Of a stretch of 64,000 bases of DNA, positions 24,185 through 33,350 are shown in pieces. The DNA is from CAWCUU01 sp963798855 (GTDB lineage: Bacteria; Gemmatimonadota; Gemmatimonadetes; Longimicrobiales; RSA9). Under the pieces are notes generated by a model. The model was not told where the DNA came from, did no database searches, and saw nothing but the letters and a program-made list of their open reading frames with translations. Made by a program: the position numbers and the translations under genes. Positions within the stretch are counted from its first letter, which is position 1. Each line of letters opens with the position of its first letter. The stretch spans positions 62,001-126,000 of the forward strand of contig CAWCUU010000004.1 in assembly GCA_963798855.1 (NCBI GenBank), written 5' to 3'.

Positions 24185-27085
24185 ATGGACGCTCCCGTCC
24201 GGCGGCTCGCCGCCGTTCTCTTCGCCGACATCGTCGGCTATACCGGCCTCTCTTCGGAGAACGAAGACCGGGCGCTTCGCCTGATCCGTGTTTTCGAGGT
24301 GGCGGTCCGGCAGACCCTGGAGGCGCACGGGGGCCGGCTGGTCAAGCTGCTCGGCGACGGCGCGCTCGGAGAGTTCGGCAGCACGGAGGCGGCGGTGCGG
24401 GCCGCGGCCGAGCTGCACGCGCTCTTCCGCCGGCGGGCCGCGAGCAATGGTGAGAACGCCGCGCTCCGGATCGGCATCCACATCGGGGACGTGCTCGCGA
24501 TGCCGAACGGCAATGTGCTGGGCGACGGCGTGAACACGGCGGCGCGGCTGCAGGCGGAGGCGGAGCCCGGCCAAACTGCGGTCAGTCAGGACGTGTGGCG
24601 ACAGTTGCGCCCGCGGCCGGAGTTTCGTTTCCGGTCCCTCGGTGAGCGGAAGCTCGCGGGCATCGTGGGCGCGGTCTGGGTATTCTGCGTCGAGCTCGCG
24701 AGCGAGGCCGGGGCCGCACCGGTGGATGACGAGGTCCCGCTCCGCCGGAGGTCGGCGAGCGGACGGCTTCTGGGGCTCGCACGGATCGCGCTGCTCTACA
24801 TCGCAGCCTCCGTCTTCGTGCTGGGCGGGTCTGCACTGTTGACGGACCGGCTCGAGCTGCCGGTGTGGATCGTGCCGGGGGCGCTGGTGCTGCTCGGCCT
24901 GGGCTTCGTGATCATGCTCACGACCGCGTGGATCCACAGCCGACCCGTCTGGGAGCAGAGTGTTGGCGAGCGCCCCGCCCCCTGGGAGCTGGACCTGCCG
25001 GGCCTCGGGCAGGCGCTGAACGAGAAACGCCTGCCGCCGCTCACCTGGCCGCGCGCGATTCTCGGTGGAGTGGTCGCGTTCACGGTCCTGTTCGCGGGCG
25101 CCGGCGGCTACGTGTTCCTGCGGGGAGAGGGAGCCGCGCTGCTGTCGCCGGGCCGGGCATCGGCCGCGCCGCCGCCGGGGCTGGCGGTCCTGCCGCTGGA
25201 GGTGAGCGGAGCGGACCGCGACGTCTGGGGCACGGGAATCGTGCAGCTGCTGGCGATCACCCTGGAGGGTGCGGGCAACCTGCACGTCATCGATCCGCCT
25301 TCGGTGGAGCGGCGGGCGACGGCGCTGACGCCTGGCGACTCGACGGGTGCCCGCCGCATCGCGCTGGATCTCGGTGCGACCTACGTGCTGCGCGGGCACG
25401 TGCGGGCGATGGGGCGCGACAGCGTGAGGGTCGATGCCCGGGTGGAGGCCGCCGAGGACGGGCGGGTGCTCGGGGACGTCCGCGTGGACGGTCTCCGCGA
25501 CGGCGTGCTGTCGGTGGCGGAGAGGATCGCGTCCGGGATCGTGCGACAGCTCGGTCCGGCGCGGGGTCGCATGGCGGGCGACGCGTCGGCGCTCGACCAG
25601 CTCGGCTCGACATCGGTGCCGGCCGTGCGCGCCTATCTGGCCGGCGACCGGTCCTTCCGCCAGACGCGCTGGGCGGAGGCGAAAGTGGCCTTCGTCGAGG
25701 CGGCGAGCCTCGATCCGCACTTTGCCCTCGCCCGATACCGATGGGCTCTTACCGGGGCGTGGTCCGTGCTTCCTCACCGTCTCGGCGCGACGACGCAGGG
25801 GCAGACCGCGGCGGCGGACATCGCGCGGCTGCCGGAGCGGCGCGCACTTCTCGTCCGCGGCTACGCGCAGCTGGAGCGCGCGGATCCTCGAGCGATCGCC
25901 ACACTGGACTCGCTGACGAGCCGGTACCCGGACGACGTCGAGGGGTGGTTCCTGCTCGGCGACGCGTACTATCACCTCGGCTCGCGCGCCGCGGACTCGA
26001 CGCTCTACGAGCGTGCCTTCGGCCGCGCCATCGAGCTCGATCCCAGCTTCGGACCCGCCTATCTGCACCCGATCGAGGCGGCAGCAGCGAACGGCGATAC
26101 GATCCGTACCCGACGCCTGATCGCAGCCTATCGTCGTGCCGATCCCGGCAGCCCCTTGCTTTCCGGCTTCGACATTGCCGAGGACATGGCGCGCCGCCAG
26201 GCGGCGGCGCGACCGACGTCGCAGCCCGCGGGCGATCGGCCCACGCAGCCGGCGGCTGCCGCGGCGCCCCAGCGGGCTGCCTACGAGATCCGCCTACGTG
26301 CCGCCGACCAGGCCCGCCGCGATGCGCTGCGCGCCGGCGCCTCCGCGCCTACGCAGCCTCGCTTCCGCGACGGCGAGCGCATGCGCGAGGAGGCGGCGGT
26401 CGCGGCAACGTCCGGCGACTACGACCGCGCGGGCAAGGTCGTGGAGAGCGCGCGGATCGCTTTCGACGAGGCCGCCGCGGCGGCCACCTGGCAGTCCAGG
26501 GTCGACTCCGCGCGGGCCGCGCTGGCGCCGCTTCGCGCCGCCGCGCGCGCCGGAGCCGAGCGGCAGCAGGCGGTCTCACTGGAGCAGCAGGCGCAGCAGT
26601 CCGGCGCCCAGGAGCGCTATCAGCAGGCGCTGCGCGAGCTGGCCGACGCGGCCGACCTGTACCGGCGGGCGGGCGAGCCGAATTCGCCGGTCGTCGCGCC
26701 GGCCGTGGAGCAGCGGGCGCCGCCGGCGTCGCCCGCTGCCGTGAAGGCGGCGGCGCCCGCGCCCGCGGAAGGAGTGCGCGCCGCGCTGACGGCGCTGAAG
26801 GCCGCTATCGAAGCACAGGATCTGGACGCCGTGAGCGCCGTCTGGGTCGGTCTCAGCCCGGACGGGCTGCGCGGCTTCGGCGCCTTCCTGCGGCAGATGC
26901 GGGACGTCACCGTCCGCTTCGACATGCGCTCGCTGGATGCGAGCGCAGACGGCGCGACGGTCACGGTGAACACCGTCTACGACTTCTTCGACACCAACAC
27001 CCGCGAGCGCGGGCACAGTGAGTTCGCGCAGGTCTTCACGATGCAGCCGCGCGACGGGCGCTGGGTGATCGTCGGCTCGCGCTGA
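24185..27085 (+). CDS. Class III nucleotidyl cyclase fused to membrane, TolB-like, TPR and NTF2-like regions
   Basis: 966 residues. Residues 5-175 are a class III cyclase: Asp15 in LFADIVGYT and Asp59 in LLGDGALGEF are the two metal-binding residues, and GDGVNTAARL is the conserved alpha-helix. Three hydrophobic segments follow (about 200-330). Residues ~335-460 are TolB/FlgO-like ('LAVLPLEV', 'LDLGATYVLRGHVRA'), then TPR-type helical repeats (~480-660), an Ala/Gln-rich linker, and a terminal ~110-residue NTF2/SnoaL-like domain ending 'DGRWVIVGSR'. Predicted membrane-bound cAMP- or cGMP-forming sensor; which nucleotide is made cannot be told. No clear ribosome-binding site at this ATG. Confidence 0.8.
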   Translation: MDAPVRRLAAVLFADIVGYTGLSSENEDRALRLIRVFEVAVRQTLEAHGGRLVKLLGDGALGEFGSTEAAVRAAAELHALFRRRAASNGENAALRIGIHIGDVLAMPNGNVLGDGVNTAARLQAEAEPGQTAVSQDVWRQLRPRPEFRFRSLGERKLAGIVGAVWVFCVELASEAGAAPVDDEVPLRRRSASGRLLGLARIALLYIAASVFVLGGSALLTDRLELPVWIVPGALVLLGLGFVIMLTTAWIHSRPVWEQSVGERPAPWELDLPGLGQALNEKRLPPLTWPRAILGGVVAFTVLFAGAGGYVFLRGEGAALLSPGRASAAPPPGLAVLPLEVSGADRDVWGTGIVQLLAITLEGAGNLHVIDPPSVERRATALTPGDSTGARRIALDLGATYVLRGHVRAMGRDSVRVDARVEAAEDGRVLGDVRVDGLRDGVLSVAERIASGIVRQLGPARGRMAGDASALDQLGSTSVPAVRAYLAGDRSFRQTRWAEAKVAFVEAASLDPHFALARYRWALTGAWSVLPHRLGATTQGQTAAADIARLPERRALLVRGYAQLERADPRAIATLDSLTSRYPDDVEGWFLLGDAYYHLGSRAADSTLYERAFGRAIELDPSFGPAYLHPIEAAAANGDTIRTRRLIAAYRRADPGSPLLSGFDIAEDMARRQAAARPTSQPAGDRPTQPAAAAAPQRAAYEIRLRAADQARRDALRAGASAPTQPRFRDGERMREEAAVAATSGDYDRAGKVVESARIAFDEAAAAATWQSRVDSARAALAPLRAAARAGAERQQAVSLEQQAQQSGAQERYQQALRELADAADLYRRAGEPNSPVVAPAVEQRAPPASPAAVKAAAPAPAEGVRAALTALKAAIEAQDLDAVSAVWVGLSPDGLRGFGAFLRQMRDVTVRFDMRSLDASADGATVTVNTVYDFFDTNTRERGHSEFAQVFTMQPRDGRWVIVGSR

Positions 27086-27115
27086 GGTGAGGCCGGCCGT
27101 CTCCAGGCTGTGGCT

Positions 27116-28441
27116 TCAGTGAGAGTACTCCACGCCGATTGTCGGGATCACGCCGCCGCGCAGGCCTCCATCGTTGAGCGGAACGAGCGCGTTCGCCACG
27201 AGCACGATGCCGGAACCCGTCCGCAACTTGAAGCCCAGCGAGCCGTCGAGGATGTCGTCGCTGCGATCCGGTATGTTGGTCAGCCGGATCTCCTCTCGGT
27301 ACGGTGCCTCGAACGCGACGGTCTCGGGGAAGGTGATCCTCGGCTTTCCGAGCTTCAGCGACCCGAGCAGGTCTGCCGCCAGCGTGGCCCAGTCGGCGAG
27401 CCAATGGTCGAACCCGGCCGCCAACTCGATGGAGTTCTGCTCCAGCTTTCCTCCGCGGTAGGCGTAACCGGCGTTCAGGTGCGGCGAGAAGGCGCCGAAG
27501 GTGCCGGACGTGATCAGCAGGGCGCGCGCCGTGGTGGTGCCGGTGCCCAGAAAGTCCTCGGTCGATCCCGTCGGAGCGCGGATCTCCGCCAGCGCGCTCA
27601 CATCCAGCCCGGGGCCGCGGCTCAGCCGCATCTTCACGCGGCCGGCGATGTCGCCGATTCCCGCCGCCTTCCCGTGCGTCGTGCTCCTCGCCTCCAGGAC
27701 GGGAGCCTCGGCTGTGCCACCGAAGAAGTGGAACACCGGGACACCGGTCGTCGGCGTGATGCGGGCGACCGATGTCCCATCCAGCGTGAAGCGGATCACC
27801 GGCACCGCCAGCGAGAGGTCCAGCCAGTCCGTGACGCCGACGGAGGCGAAGAACGCGAAGATCTCGGCGTCCATGTCGAGGTCCAGATTCAGCTGGATCT
27901 GGTCGTGCTCGAACTGGGGGATGCCGTAAAGCGAGCAGTCTCCGCCGAAGGCGATGTCGCAGTTCGGAAAGTCCACGTTCTGGTGCAGGAAGGTCATGCG
28001 CACGTCGGAGAGCGGCACACCGCGGATTCGCCGGAAGCCCACCCGTGAGTAGTTCATGCCGACGTTGAAGCGGCCGCGCCCGACGGTCTGCGCCCGCTCG
28101 GCGAAGATCGGGCCGAAGCTCGTGGAGGTCGGCGTCGGCACGCCTCCGACGAAGCCGAACGTCTGACTGCTGACGGTCGAGCTGAGCGGGAACGTCGCGA
28201 CGTTGGCCGCGATCGCCTCGTTGAGGAAGCCGATCAGCAACCCGTTCGCCTCCGACTCCGCGGGCACGTAGTGCTCGCCGTGGATCCCCGCTTCACCACC
28301 GAGGAACAGGGGCTCCTCGCCGCCGCTGAAGATGAACAGCCGGTTGAGGACCGTCTGCATCGACTGGGCGCGGAGCGGCAACGGCGCGGAGATCACCCAG
28401 ATCAGCGAAACGGCAGCGAAGCGTGCAGCGCGAAGTCGCAT
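27116..28441 (-). CDS. Outer-membrane transporter-like beta-barrel protein
   Basis: 441 residues with a signal peptide ending PLPLRAQ. Many amphipathic strands ('GRFNVGMNYSRVGFRRI', 'VGVTDWLDLSLAVPVIRF', 'VSALAEIRAPTGSTEDFLGT', 'HLNAGYAYRG') resemble the MetA-pathway phenol-degradation/transporter family of outer-membrane channels. The final residue pattern is not the usual terminal Phe. Convergent with the cyclase gene (30-base gap); no terminator seen between them. Probably passive uptake of hydrophobic compounds, by family analogy only. Confidence 0.65.
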   Translation of the reverse strand: MRLRAARFAAVSLIWVISAPLPLRAQSMQTVLNRLFIFSGGEEPLFLGGEAGIHGEHYVPAESEANGLLIGFLNEAIAANVATFPLSSTVSSQTFGFVGGVPTPTSTSFGPIFAERAQTVGRGRFNVGMNYSRVGFRRIRGVPLSDVRMTFLHQNVDFPNCDIAFGGDCSLYGIPQFEHDQIQLNLDLDMDAEIFAFFASVGVTDWLDLSLAVPVIRFTLDGTSVARITPTTGVPVFHFFGGTAEAPVLEARSTTHGKAAGIGDIAGRVKMRLSRGPGLDVSALAEIRAPTGSTEDFLGTGTTTARALLITSGTFGAFSPHLNAGYAYRGGKLEQNSIELAAGFDHWLADWATLAADLLGSLKLGKPRITFPETVAFEAPYREEIRLTNIPDRSDDILDGSLGFKLRTGSGIVLVANALVPLNDGGLRGGVIPTIGVEYSH

Positions 28442-28595
28442 GAATGCCTCTGGCGCGAGAGGGGGGTGATCGGGACTGTCGGGATCGGGACCGGTGAGGC
28501 AGGGTGAAAGATCCGGGGTCGCATCTCTCTCGGCAAGCTCGATGGCGGGGCGACGCGGCCCGTGAGCCGTACGCGCTCGACCCGCCGGTGCCGGG

Positions 28596-29465
28596 TCAGC
28601 CGTCGATCGCCAGCTCGACGCCTTCGGCCGCTGCTTCCACCTGCAGCGTCGAGCCCGCGGCCGCCAGCTCCTCGCGCGCGCCCGCCACGATCGCGTCCAG
28701 CGCGGCGTCGGAGCGCTCCGGCGCGTGGTGGAAGAGTAGCAGCCTGCGCAGGCCGGCCTCTTTCGCGAGCTCGATCGTCTGCGTCACGGTGCTGTGTCCC
28801 CACCCGGAGCAACGCGGATACTCGGCGTCCGTGTAGGTCGCGTCGTGCAACAGCATATCGGCCCCGCCCAGGAATTCGATCAGGCGATCGCGCCAGCCCG
28901 GTCCGACGTCGTACTTCCCCCCGCTCAGCTCGTCGTCCGGGAGATACGCCACCGCCGCACCGCCGCAGCGGATCCGGTAGCCGACGGCGCCCGAGCCGTG
29001 CCGTACGGGGAAGGCGGCCACCTCGACGCCGCCGGGCAGCTCCAGCGGTTCATCGATGCAGCCGAACTCGATGCGCGCGGCGATCGCCTCGGCGGGAGCC
29101 GGGAAGAACGAGCGCTCCGTCAAAGTGGCGAAGAGCCGCGAGGGCTCGAGCGGAGCCTGCCGCGCCGAGACGATGCGGAGCCGGGTGCTCGTCTGGTAGA
29201 GCGGCTCGAAGAACGGGATCCCCTGCACGTGATCCCAGTGGAAGTGCGTCAGCAGCAGCAGCGCGTCGACCGGCTCGCCCCGCGCCACCAGGTCCCGCCC
29301 CAGCGGGCGGATCCCCGTGCCGCCGTCCAGGATCAGCCGCCCTCCGGGCGTCACCACCTCGACGCACGACGTGTTGCCACCGTACCGGGCCGTGGCGGGG
29401 CCCGGGCTCGGGATCGATCCCCGCGTGCCACGGCACGTGATCCGAAAGGCCGGCTCACAGGGCAT
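28596..29465 (-). CDS. Metallo-beta-lactamase-fold hydrolase
   Basis: 289 residues. 'GTRGSIPSPGPATARYGGNT' opens the protein and is shared with a group of MBL proteins near RNase Z and phosphodiesterases. The metal motif THFHWDH places His74, His76, Asp78 and His79 as ligands, with further His in 'VRHGSG', Asp/His in 'MLLHDATYTD' and a terminal 'FHHAPERSD'. No signal peptide, so cytoplasmic. Substrate probably a phosphodiester or cyclic nucleotide by family analogy, which would suit the cyclase nearby, but this is inference. Confidence 0.8.
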   Translation of the reverse strand: MPCEPAFRITCRGTRGSIPSPGPATARYGGNTSCVEVVTPGGRLILDGGTGIRPLGRDLVARGEPVDALLLLTHFHWDHVQGIPFFEPLYQTSTRLRIVSARQAPLEPSRLFATLTERSFFPAPAEAIAARIEFGCIDEPLELPGGVEVAAFPVRHGSGAVGYRIRCGGAAVAYLPDDELSGGKYDVGPGWRDRLIEFLGGADMLLHDATYTDAEYPRCSGWGHSTVTQTIELAKEAGLRRLLLFHHAPERSDAALDAIVAGAREELAAAGSTLQVEAAAEGVELAIDG

Positions 29466-29620
29466 CGCTTCCTCCTCTTACCTCGGCTGACCCGCGCAAG
29501 CGCCACGCGCGCGGCCGCACCCCAGTTCTTCAGCGACCTGCTAGGCTCCAGGGTGAAGTGCAGGTGGACCCGCGCCTACGTTGGAGCCGGAGTCGTGCGC
29601 GCCACAAGGGCCTGGCGATC

Positions 29621-29655
29621 TTGCACGGGGCCTGCCACGCCGAGTATACTCGGCG
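29621..29655 (+). promoter_or_regulatory. Promoter overlapped by an 18-base perfect palindrome
   Basis: TTGCAC (29621-29626) and TATACT (29645-29650) are spaced by 18 bases, a good sigma-70 promoter. The -10 box lies in the centre of CGCCGAGTATACTCGGCG (29638-29655), a perfect inverted repeat that would block RNA polymerase when bound. It drives the TolB/TPR gene that begins about 65 bases downstream. Confidence 0.6.
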
Positions 29656-29719
29656 CATTGATCGCGGCTCTACCCGTCCGCCGCGTCATCGGCTCTTCTC
29701 CCGGCAGGATTCCACGCTC

Positions 29720-31465
29720 TTGGCTGGCTGGAACGCCCGCTCGATCCTCACGTTCCTCGCCGAGCTCCGCCGCCGCCACGTCATCCGCGTCGCGCTCGGC
29801 TACGCCGTCGTCGCCGCCGGGATCATGGCGATCGCCAGCGACTTCTTTCCCGCGCTGGGGCTGCCCTCGTGGACGCTCAAGCTCGTCGCGATCCTGTGCG
29901 TCCTGGGCTTCCCTCTCGCCGTCGTGCTCGCCTGGGCATACGACATCACCCCGGGGGGCCCGACCCGCACCCGCGCACCGGCCGAGCCACCAGCCGCCAG
30001 CGGGCTCGAGGTCGCGGATGCGGCTGGACCCGACGCCGCGGATGAGCGGGCCATCCGCACGCTGGCCGTGCTCCCCTTCGCGAACCTCGACCCCGAGCCT
30101 GGAAGCGACTACTTCAGTGATGGGATCACCGAAGAGCTGATCGGCGCGCTCTCCAGGCTCGCCGGACTCCGCGTCGCCGCGCGGACCTCGGCATTCGCGT
30201 TCAAGGATCGGCAGATCGACGTGCGCGAGATCGGCGCCCTGCTCGGCGTCGAGGGCATCGTCGAGGGCAGCGTCCGCCGCGGCGGTGACCGCGTCCGCAT
30301 CGGCGTGCAGCTCGTCAGCGCGCGCGACGGCCATCACCGCTGGTCCGACACCTTCGAGTACGAGCTCTCCGACGTGCTCCGGCTGCAGGAGGATGTCTCC
30401 CGCGCCGTGATATCCGCACTGCGCGGGCACGGCCTCGAGATCGCGCCGCCCCGGGCGACCCGGGCGCCGGCGGCCGGCGGAGAGGCGCACGACCTCTACC
30501 TCCGTGGGCGGCAGGCCTTCAATCGCAGGACCGGCCGAGACCTGCGGGCAGCGATCGCCCACTTCGAGCGCGCCGTCGCGATCGCGCCGTCCTTCGCGCT
30601 CGCGCACAGCGGCCTCGCCGACGCGTACGCGTTGCTGATGGAGTACGGCCTCGCCGCGCCGGAGTCCGTGCTGCCGTCCGCGCGCACCGCCGCCCAGCGC
30701 GCCCTCGCGCTCGCGCCGGAGCTGGCGGAGACGCACGTTTCGATGGCGCTCGTACACCAGTGCGCCTGGGAATGGCAGGCCGCGGAAGCAGCCTTCGACG
30801 AGGCGCTCGCGCTGAACCCCGGCCACGCCGCGGCGCACCACCGCCACGCCCTGCTCCTCGCCTGGCTCGGCAGGCCCCGGCCCGCGCTCGAGGCAATGCG
30901 GCAGGCCCACGTGCTGGATCCGCTCTCCCCGCTCGTGACCGCCGGCATCGCCTGGATCCACTATTACGCGCGCGACATTCCGGAGGCGATCCGGCAGCTC
31001 GGCAACGCGCACGACCTCGATCCGCAGTTCATGAGCGCTCATCTGCTGGCCGGGATGGCGCATCTCGCCGCCCACGAGCCTCGGGCCGCGATCGCGGCGC
31101 TCGAGACCGCCGCCCGTCTTTCCGGCGACGGCCCCACCGTGCTGCCGTTGCTCGGACTGGCATATGGAAGAGCCGGGCGCGATGACGACGCGGCGGCGGT
31201 TCTCGCTCGCGTCCGCGACATGGCCGCGCGCGCGTACGTGCCCGACTACTACCTCGCCCTCGCCGGGCTCGGCGTCGGCGACGTGGACGCCGCCCTCGGG
31301 GCTCTCGAGCTCGCCGTCCGACGCGGCTGCGTTCAGCTCGTCTACCTCCGCGCCGATCCGCTCTGGGACGATATGCGCGATCACCCTCGGTTCGCGGCGG
31401 TGCTCGAGGCGGTCCGGCTGCCGGAGCCGGAGGCTGCCTCCGCTCCGAGCCGCGGCGGCCGGTAG
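29720..31465 (+). CDS. Membrane-anchored TolB-like/TPR regulatory protein
   Basis: 581 residues from the TTG at 29720, the likeliest start because conserved sequence begins here ('FLAELRRRHVIRVALGYAVV') and longer readings cross the promoter; AGGA lies about 11 bases upstream. Two membrane helices (about residues 20-65). Residues ~115-250 form the TolB/FlgO-like domain ('LAVLPFANLDPEPGSDYFSD', 'IVEGSVRRGGDRVRI'). Then at least five TPR repeats ('AIAHFERAVAIAPSFALAHS', 'AAFDEALALNPGHAAAHH') to residue ~520. This architecture is widespread in these phyla, often with a cyclase or DNA-binding head, which is absent here. Scaffold or signalling role inferred. Confidence 0.8.
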   Translation: MAGWNARSILTFLAELRRRHVIRVALGYAVVAAGIMAIASDFFPALGLPSWTLKLVAILCVLGFPLAVVLAWAYDITPGGPTRTRAPAEPPAASGLEVADAAGPDAADERAIRTLAVLPFANLDPEPGSDYFSDGITEELIGALSRLAGLRVAARTSAFAFKDRQIDVREIGALLGVEGIVEGSVRRGGDRVRIGVQLVSARDGHHRWSDTFEYELSDVLRLQEDVSRAVISALRGHGLEIAPPRATRAPAAGGEAHDLYLRGRQAFNRRTGRDLRAAIAHFERAVAIAPSFALAHSGLADAYALLMEYGLAAPESVLPSARTAAQRALALAPELAETHVSMALVHQCAWEWQAAEAAFDEALALNPGHAAAHHRHALLLAWLGRPRPALEAMRQAHVLDPLSPLVTAGIAWIHYYARDIPEAIRQLGNAHDLDPQFMSAHLLAGMAHLAAHEPRAAIAALETAARLSGDGPTVLPLLGLAYGRAGRDDDAAAVLARVRDMAARAYVPDYYLALAGLGVGDVDAALGALELAVRRGCVQLVYLRADPLWDDMRDHPRFAAVLEAVRLPEPEAASAPSRGGR

Positions 31466-31549
31466 TCGACTCCGTTGCGGTCGAAGGGCCGTGCGCGCAT
31501 CATTCGGCACTTTCCAGCTGTGCCTCACCCCAACTCACCATCGGCTCCC

Positions 31550-32347
31550 ATGCGCCTTGCCATCACGCTGTTCGCGCTCGTCACGTTCGCCGCCTGCAGC
31601 ATCGATTCGCCCACCGGTCCATCGATCCCCGATCCCGGAACGGCGAGCCCCAGCTACGCGCGCGGAGGCAATGGCGGCGGTGGAGGGGGAGGCGGACACG
31701 GAGGAGGCAAGCCGCCCAAGAACCCGCCCCCACCGCCGACGCACGATCCGATCCTGTTCGTGCACGGGTGGAACGCGGGCAGCACCACGTGGAACACGAT
31801 GGTTTCGCGCTTCAAGAGCGACGGGTGGACGGACGCCGAGCTGGTGAACTGGTCGTACGACTATACCCAGTCGAACGCCACGACGGCCCAGCAGATCCAG
31901 CAGAAGGTCAATGCGATCCTGGCCGCCACCGGCGCGACGAGGGTGGACATCATCACGCACTCGATGGGCACGTTGTCCGCGCGCTACTACATGAAGAACC
32001 TCGGGGGCGACGGCAAGGTCGACGCGCTCGTCTCGCTCGGCGGCCCGAACCACGGCACGTACACGGCCTCGCTCTGCTTCACGACGTCGTGTGTCGAGAT
32101 GCGGGTGGGCTCGACCTTCCTCTCCAACCTGAACGCGGGTGACGAGACGGCCGGCTCCGCACGCTACGAGACGTGGCGCAGCGACTGCGATGAGGTGATC
32201 AATCCGCACGAGAGCGTGATCCTCGACGGCGCGACGAACACGCTGACCACGTGCATGCAGCACAGCCAGCTGCACGAGGATGCCACCGTCTACGGCCAGG
32301 TGAGGGACTGGGTCGGCACGACGACGACCCTCGCGAGCGCGCAGTAG
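31550..32347 (+). CDS. Secreted lipoprotein lipase/esterase (alpha/beta-hydrolase)
   Basis: 265 residues. Signal peptide and lipobox (LVTFAAC), then a Gly-rich, Pro-rich flexible linker (~residues 40-62), then a lipase domain: 'DPILFVHGWNAGSTTW' is the oxyanion-hole HG region, 'DIITHSMGTLSARY' holds the nucleophile Ser, and a His near the end ('QHSQLHED') may complete the triad. Four Cys in the catalytic domain could form disulphides. Resembles bacterial class 2 lipases acting outside the cell. It follows the TPR gene after 84 bases. Confidence 0.75.
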   Translation: MRLAITLFALVTFAACSIDSPTGPSIPDPGTASPSYARGGNGGGGGGGGHGGGKPPKNPPPPPTHDPILFVHGWNAGSTTWNTMVSRFKSDGWTDAELVNWSYDYTQSNATTAQQIQQKVNAILAATGATRVDIITHSMGTLSARYYMKNLGGDGKVDALVSLGGPNHGTYTASLCFTTSCVEMRVGSTFLSNLNAGDETAGSARYETWRSDCDEVINPHESVILDGATNTLTTCMQHSQLHEDATVYGQVRDWVGTTTTLASAQ

Positions 32348-32385
32348 GGCACGGCTCGAGCAGCGGACCGGGACCGACTTCCGCC

Positions 32386-33162
32386 TCAGTTCAGGTCGCG
32401 CGACAGGATCAGCTTGAGGGTCGTGTCGTCGGAGCCCGCGGTGAGCCCGGCGCCGACCCCCAGCTCGATGTCCACAAAGGGGGCGGCCCAGTCCACCACT
32501 CCGTAGATCTGCTGCGCCTGCTCGCGGGCCGGCGCGAAGGCGCTCAGCGGGCCGAAGTCGGCGTACTCCTCGACGGCGAGCGCGAACGCATCCGAGACGT
32601 TGTACGCGATCCGGGTGGACGGCACGAATTCCAGATTGCCGAAGCCGCCCTCCCACGACGTGTCCAGGATCGGGTTCACGATCACATCCACGGGATCGAG
32701 GTGCCAGCCGACGATGGGCCGGATCTCGGACGTGAACCGTCTGGGATCCCAGTGCTTGCCGTTGTAGCTGAACTCGAAGTTCACGCCGTAGAAGAAGCGG
32801 CGCTCATCGGCGCGCGGGACGGCGAAAAGGGTGCGCAACTTGAAGCCGTTGATGGTGGCGCCCAGCTCCTCGTCCACGCTGTAGAGCGGCATGTAGAGGC
32901 CGGCCTCGAACCAGTCGGTGACGCCGTACGCCCATTCGGCCACCCCGACCCAGGCGTGATGCGAGACCACGGCGCCCGGGAACGCAGCCTCCTTGATGCC
33001 CGACGGCGTGTAGTTGTTGTGCAGAGTCAGGTTGAACGTGCCGACGGGCGCGAGGCCGCCGTCGTAGACCTGGATCTCGTCGGCCTGGGCGAGCGCCGCC
33101 CGCGGCAGGCCGGTCAGGACGGCGACGAGCAAGGTCAGCCAGAGCGCCTCGGGACTCTTCAT
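32386..33162 (-). CDS. Outer-membrane protein with barrel-like strands
   Basis: 258 residues, ATG at 33162 behind GGAGGAACG. Signal peptide ending RAALAQ. The mature protein contains repeated amphipathic strands ('GTFNLTLHNNYTPSG', 'GVTDWFEAGLYMPLYS', 'FFYGVNFEFSYNG', 'DIELGVGAGLTAGSDD') and resembles the transporter/barrel group seen at 27.1-28.4 kb. Convergent with the lipase gene (38-base gap). No ligand can be assigned. Confidence 0.65.
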   Translation of the reverse strand: MKSPEALWLTLLVAVLTGLPRAALAQADEIQVYDGGLAPVGTFNLTLHNNYTPSGIKEAAFPGAVVSHHAWVGVAEWAYGVTDWFEAGLYMPLYSVDEELGATINGFKLRTLFAVPRADERRFFYGVNFEFSYNGKHWDPRRFTSEIRPIVGWHLDPVDVIVNPILDTSWEGGFGNLEFVPSTRIAYNVSDAFALAVEEYADFGPLSAFAPAREQAQQIYGVVDWAAPFVDIELGVGAGLTAGSDDTTLKLILSRDLN

Positions 33163-33350
33163 GGTTCGTTCCTCCGGTGCGTGGGACCTCCGAGCCTGCG
33201 CCCCCGGCCGGCGGCGGCACCCGTCGGCCGGGGTCGCGTGGCAATGTAGGGGATCGGAATCGTGTTGCGGAGTCCCCTGCGCACTCGCATCCTTCCTTGC
33301 GATCGCCCGTCGAGCCGAACGCAGCCCGTCGAACCTGTCACCGCCCGTTC

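Noticed and set aside
23993..26068. 691-codon frame antisense to the cyclase gene
   Set aside because: Arg/Pro/His-rich composition without motifs, exactly the mirror of a well-supported cyclase/TPR gene.
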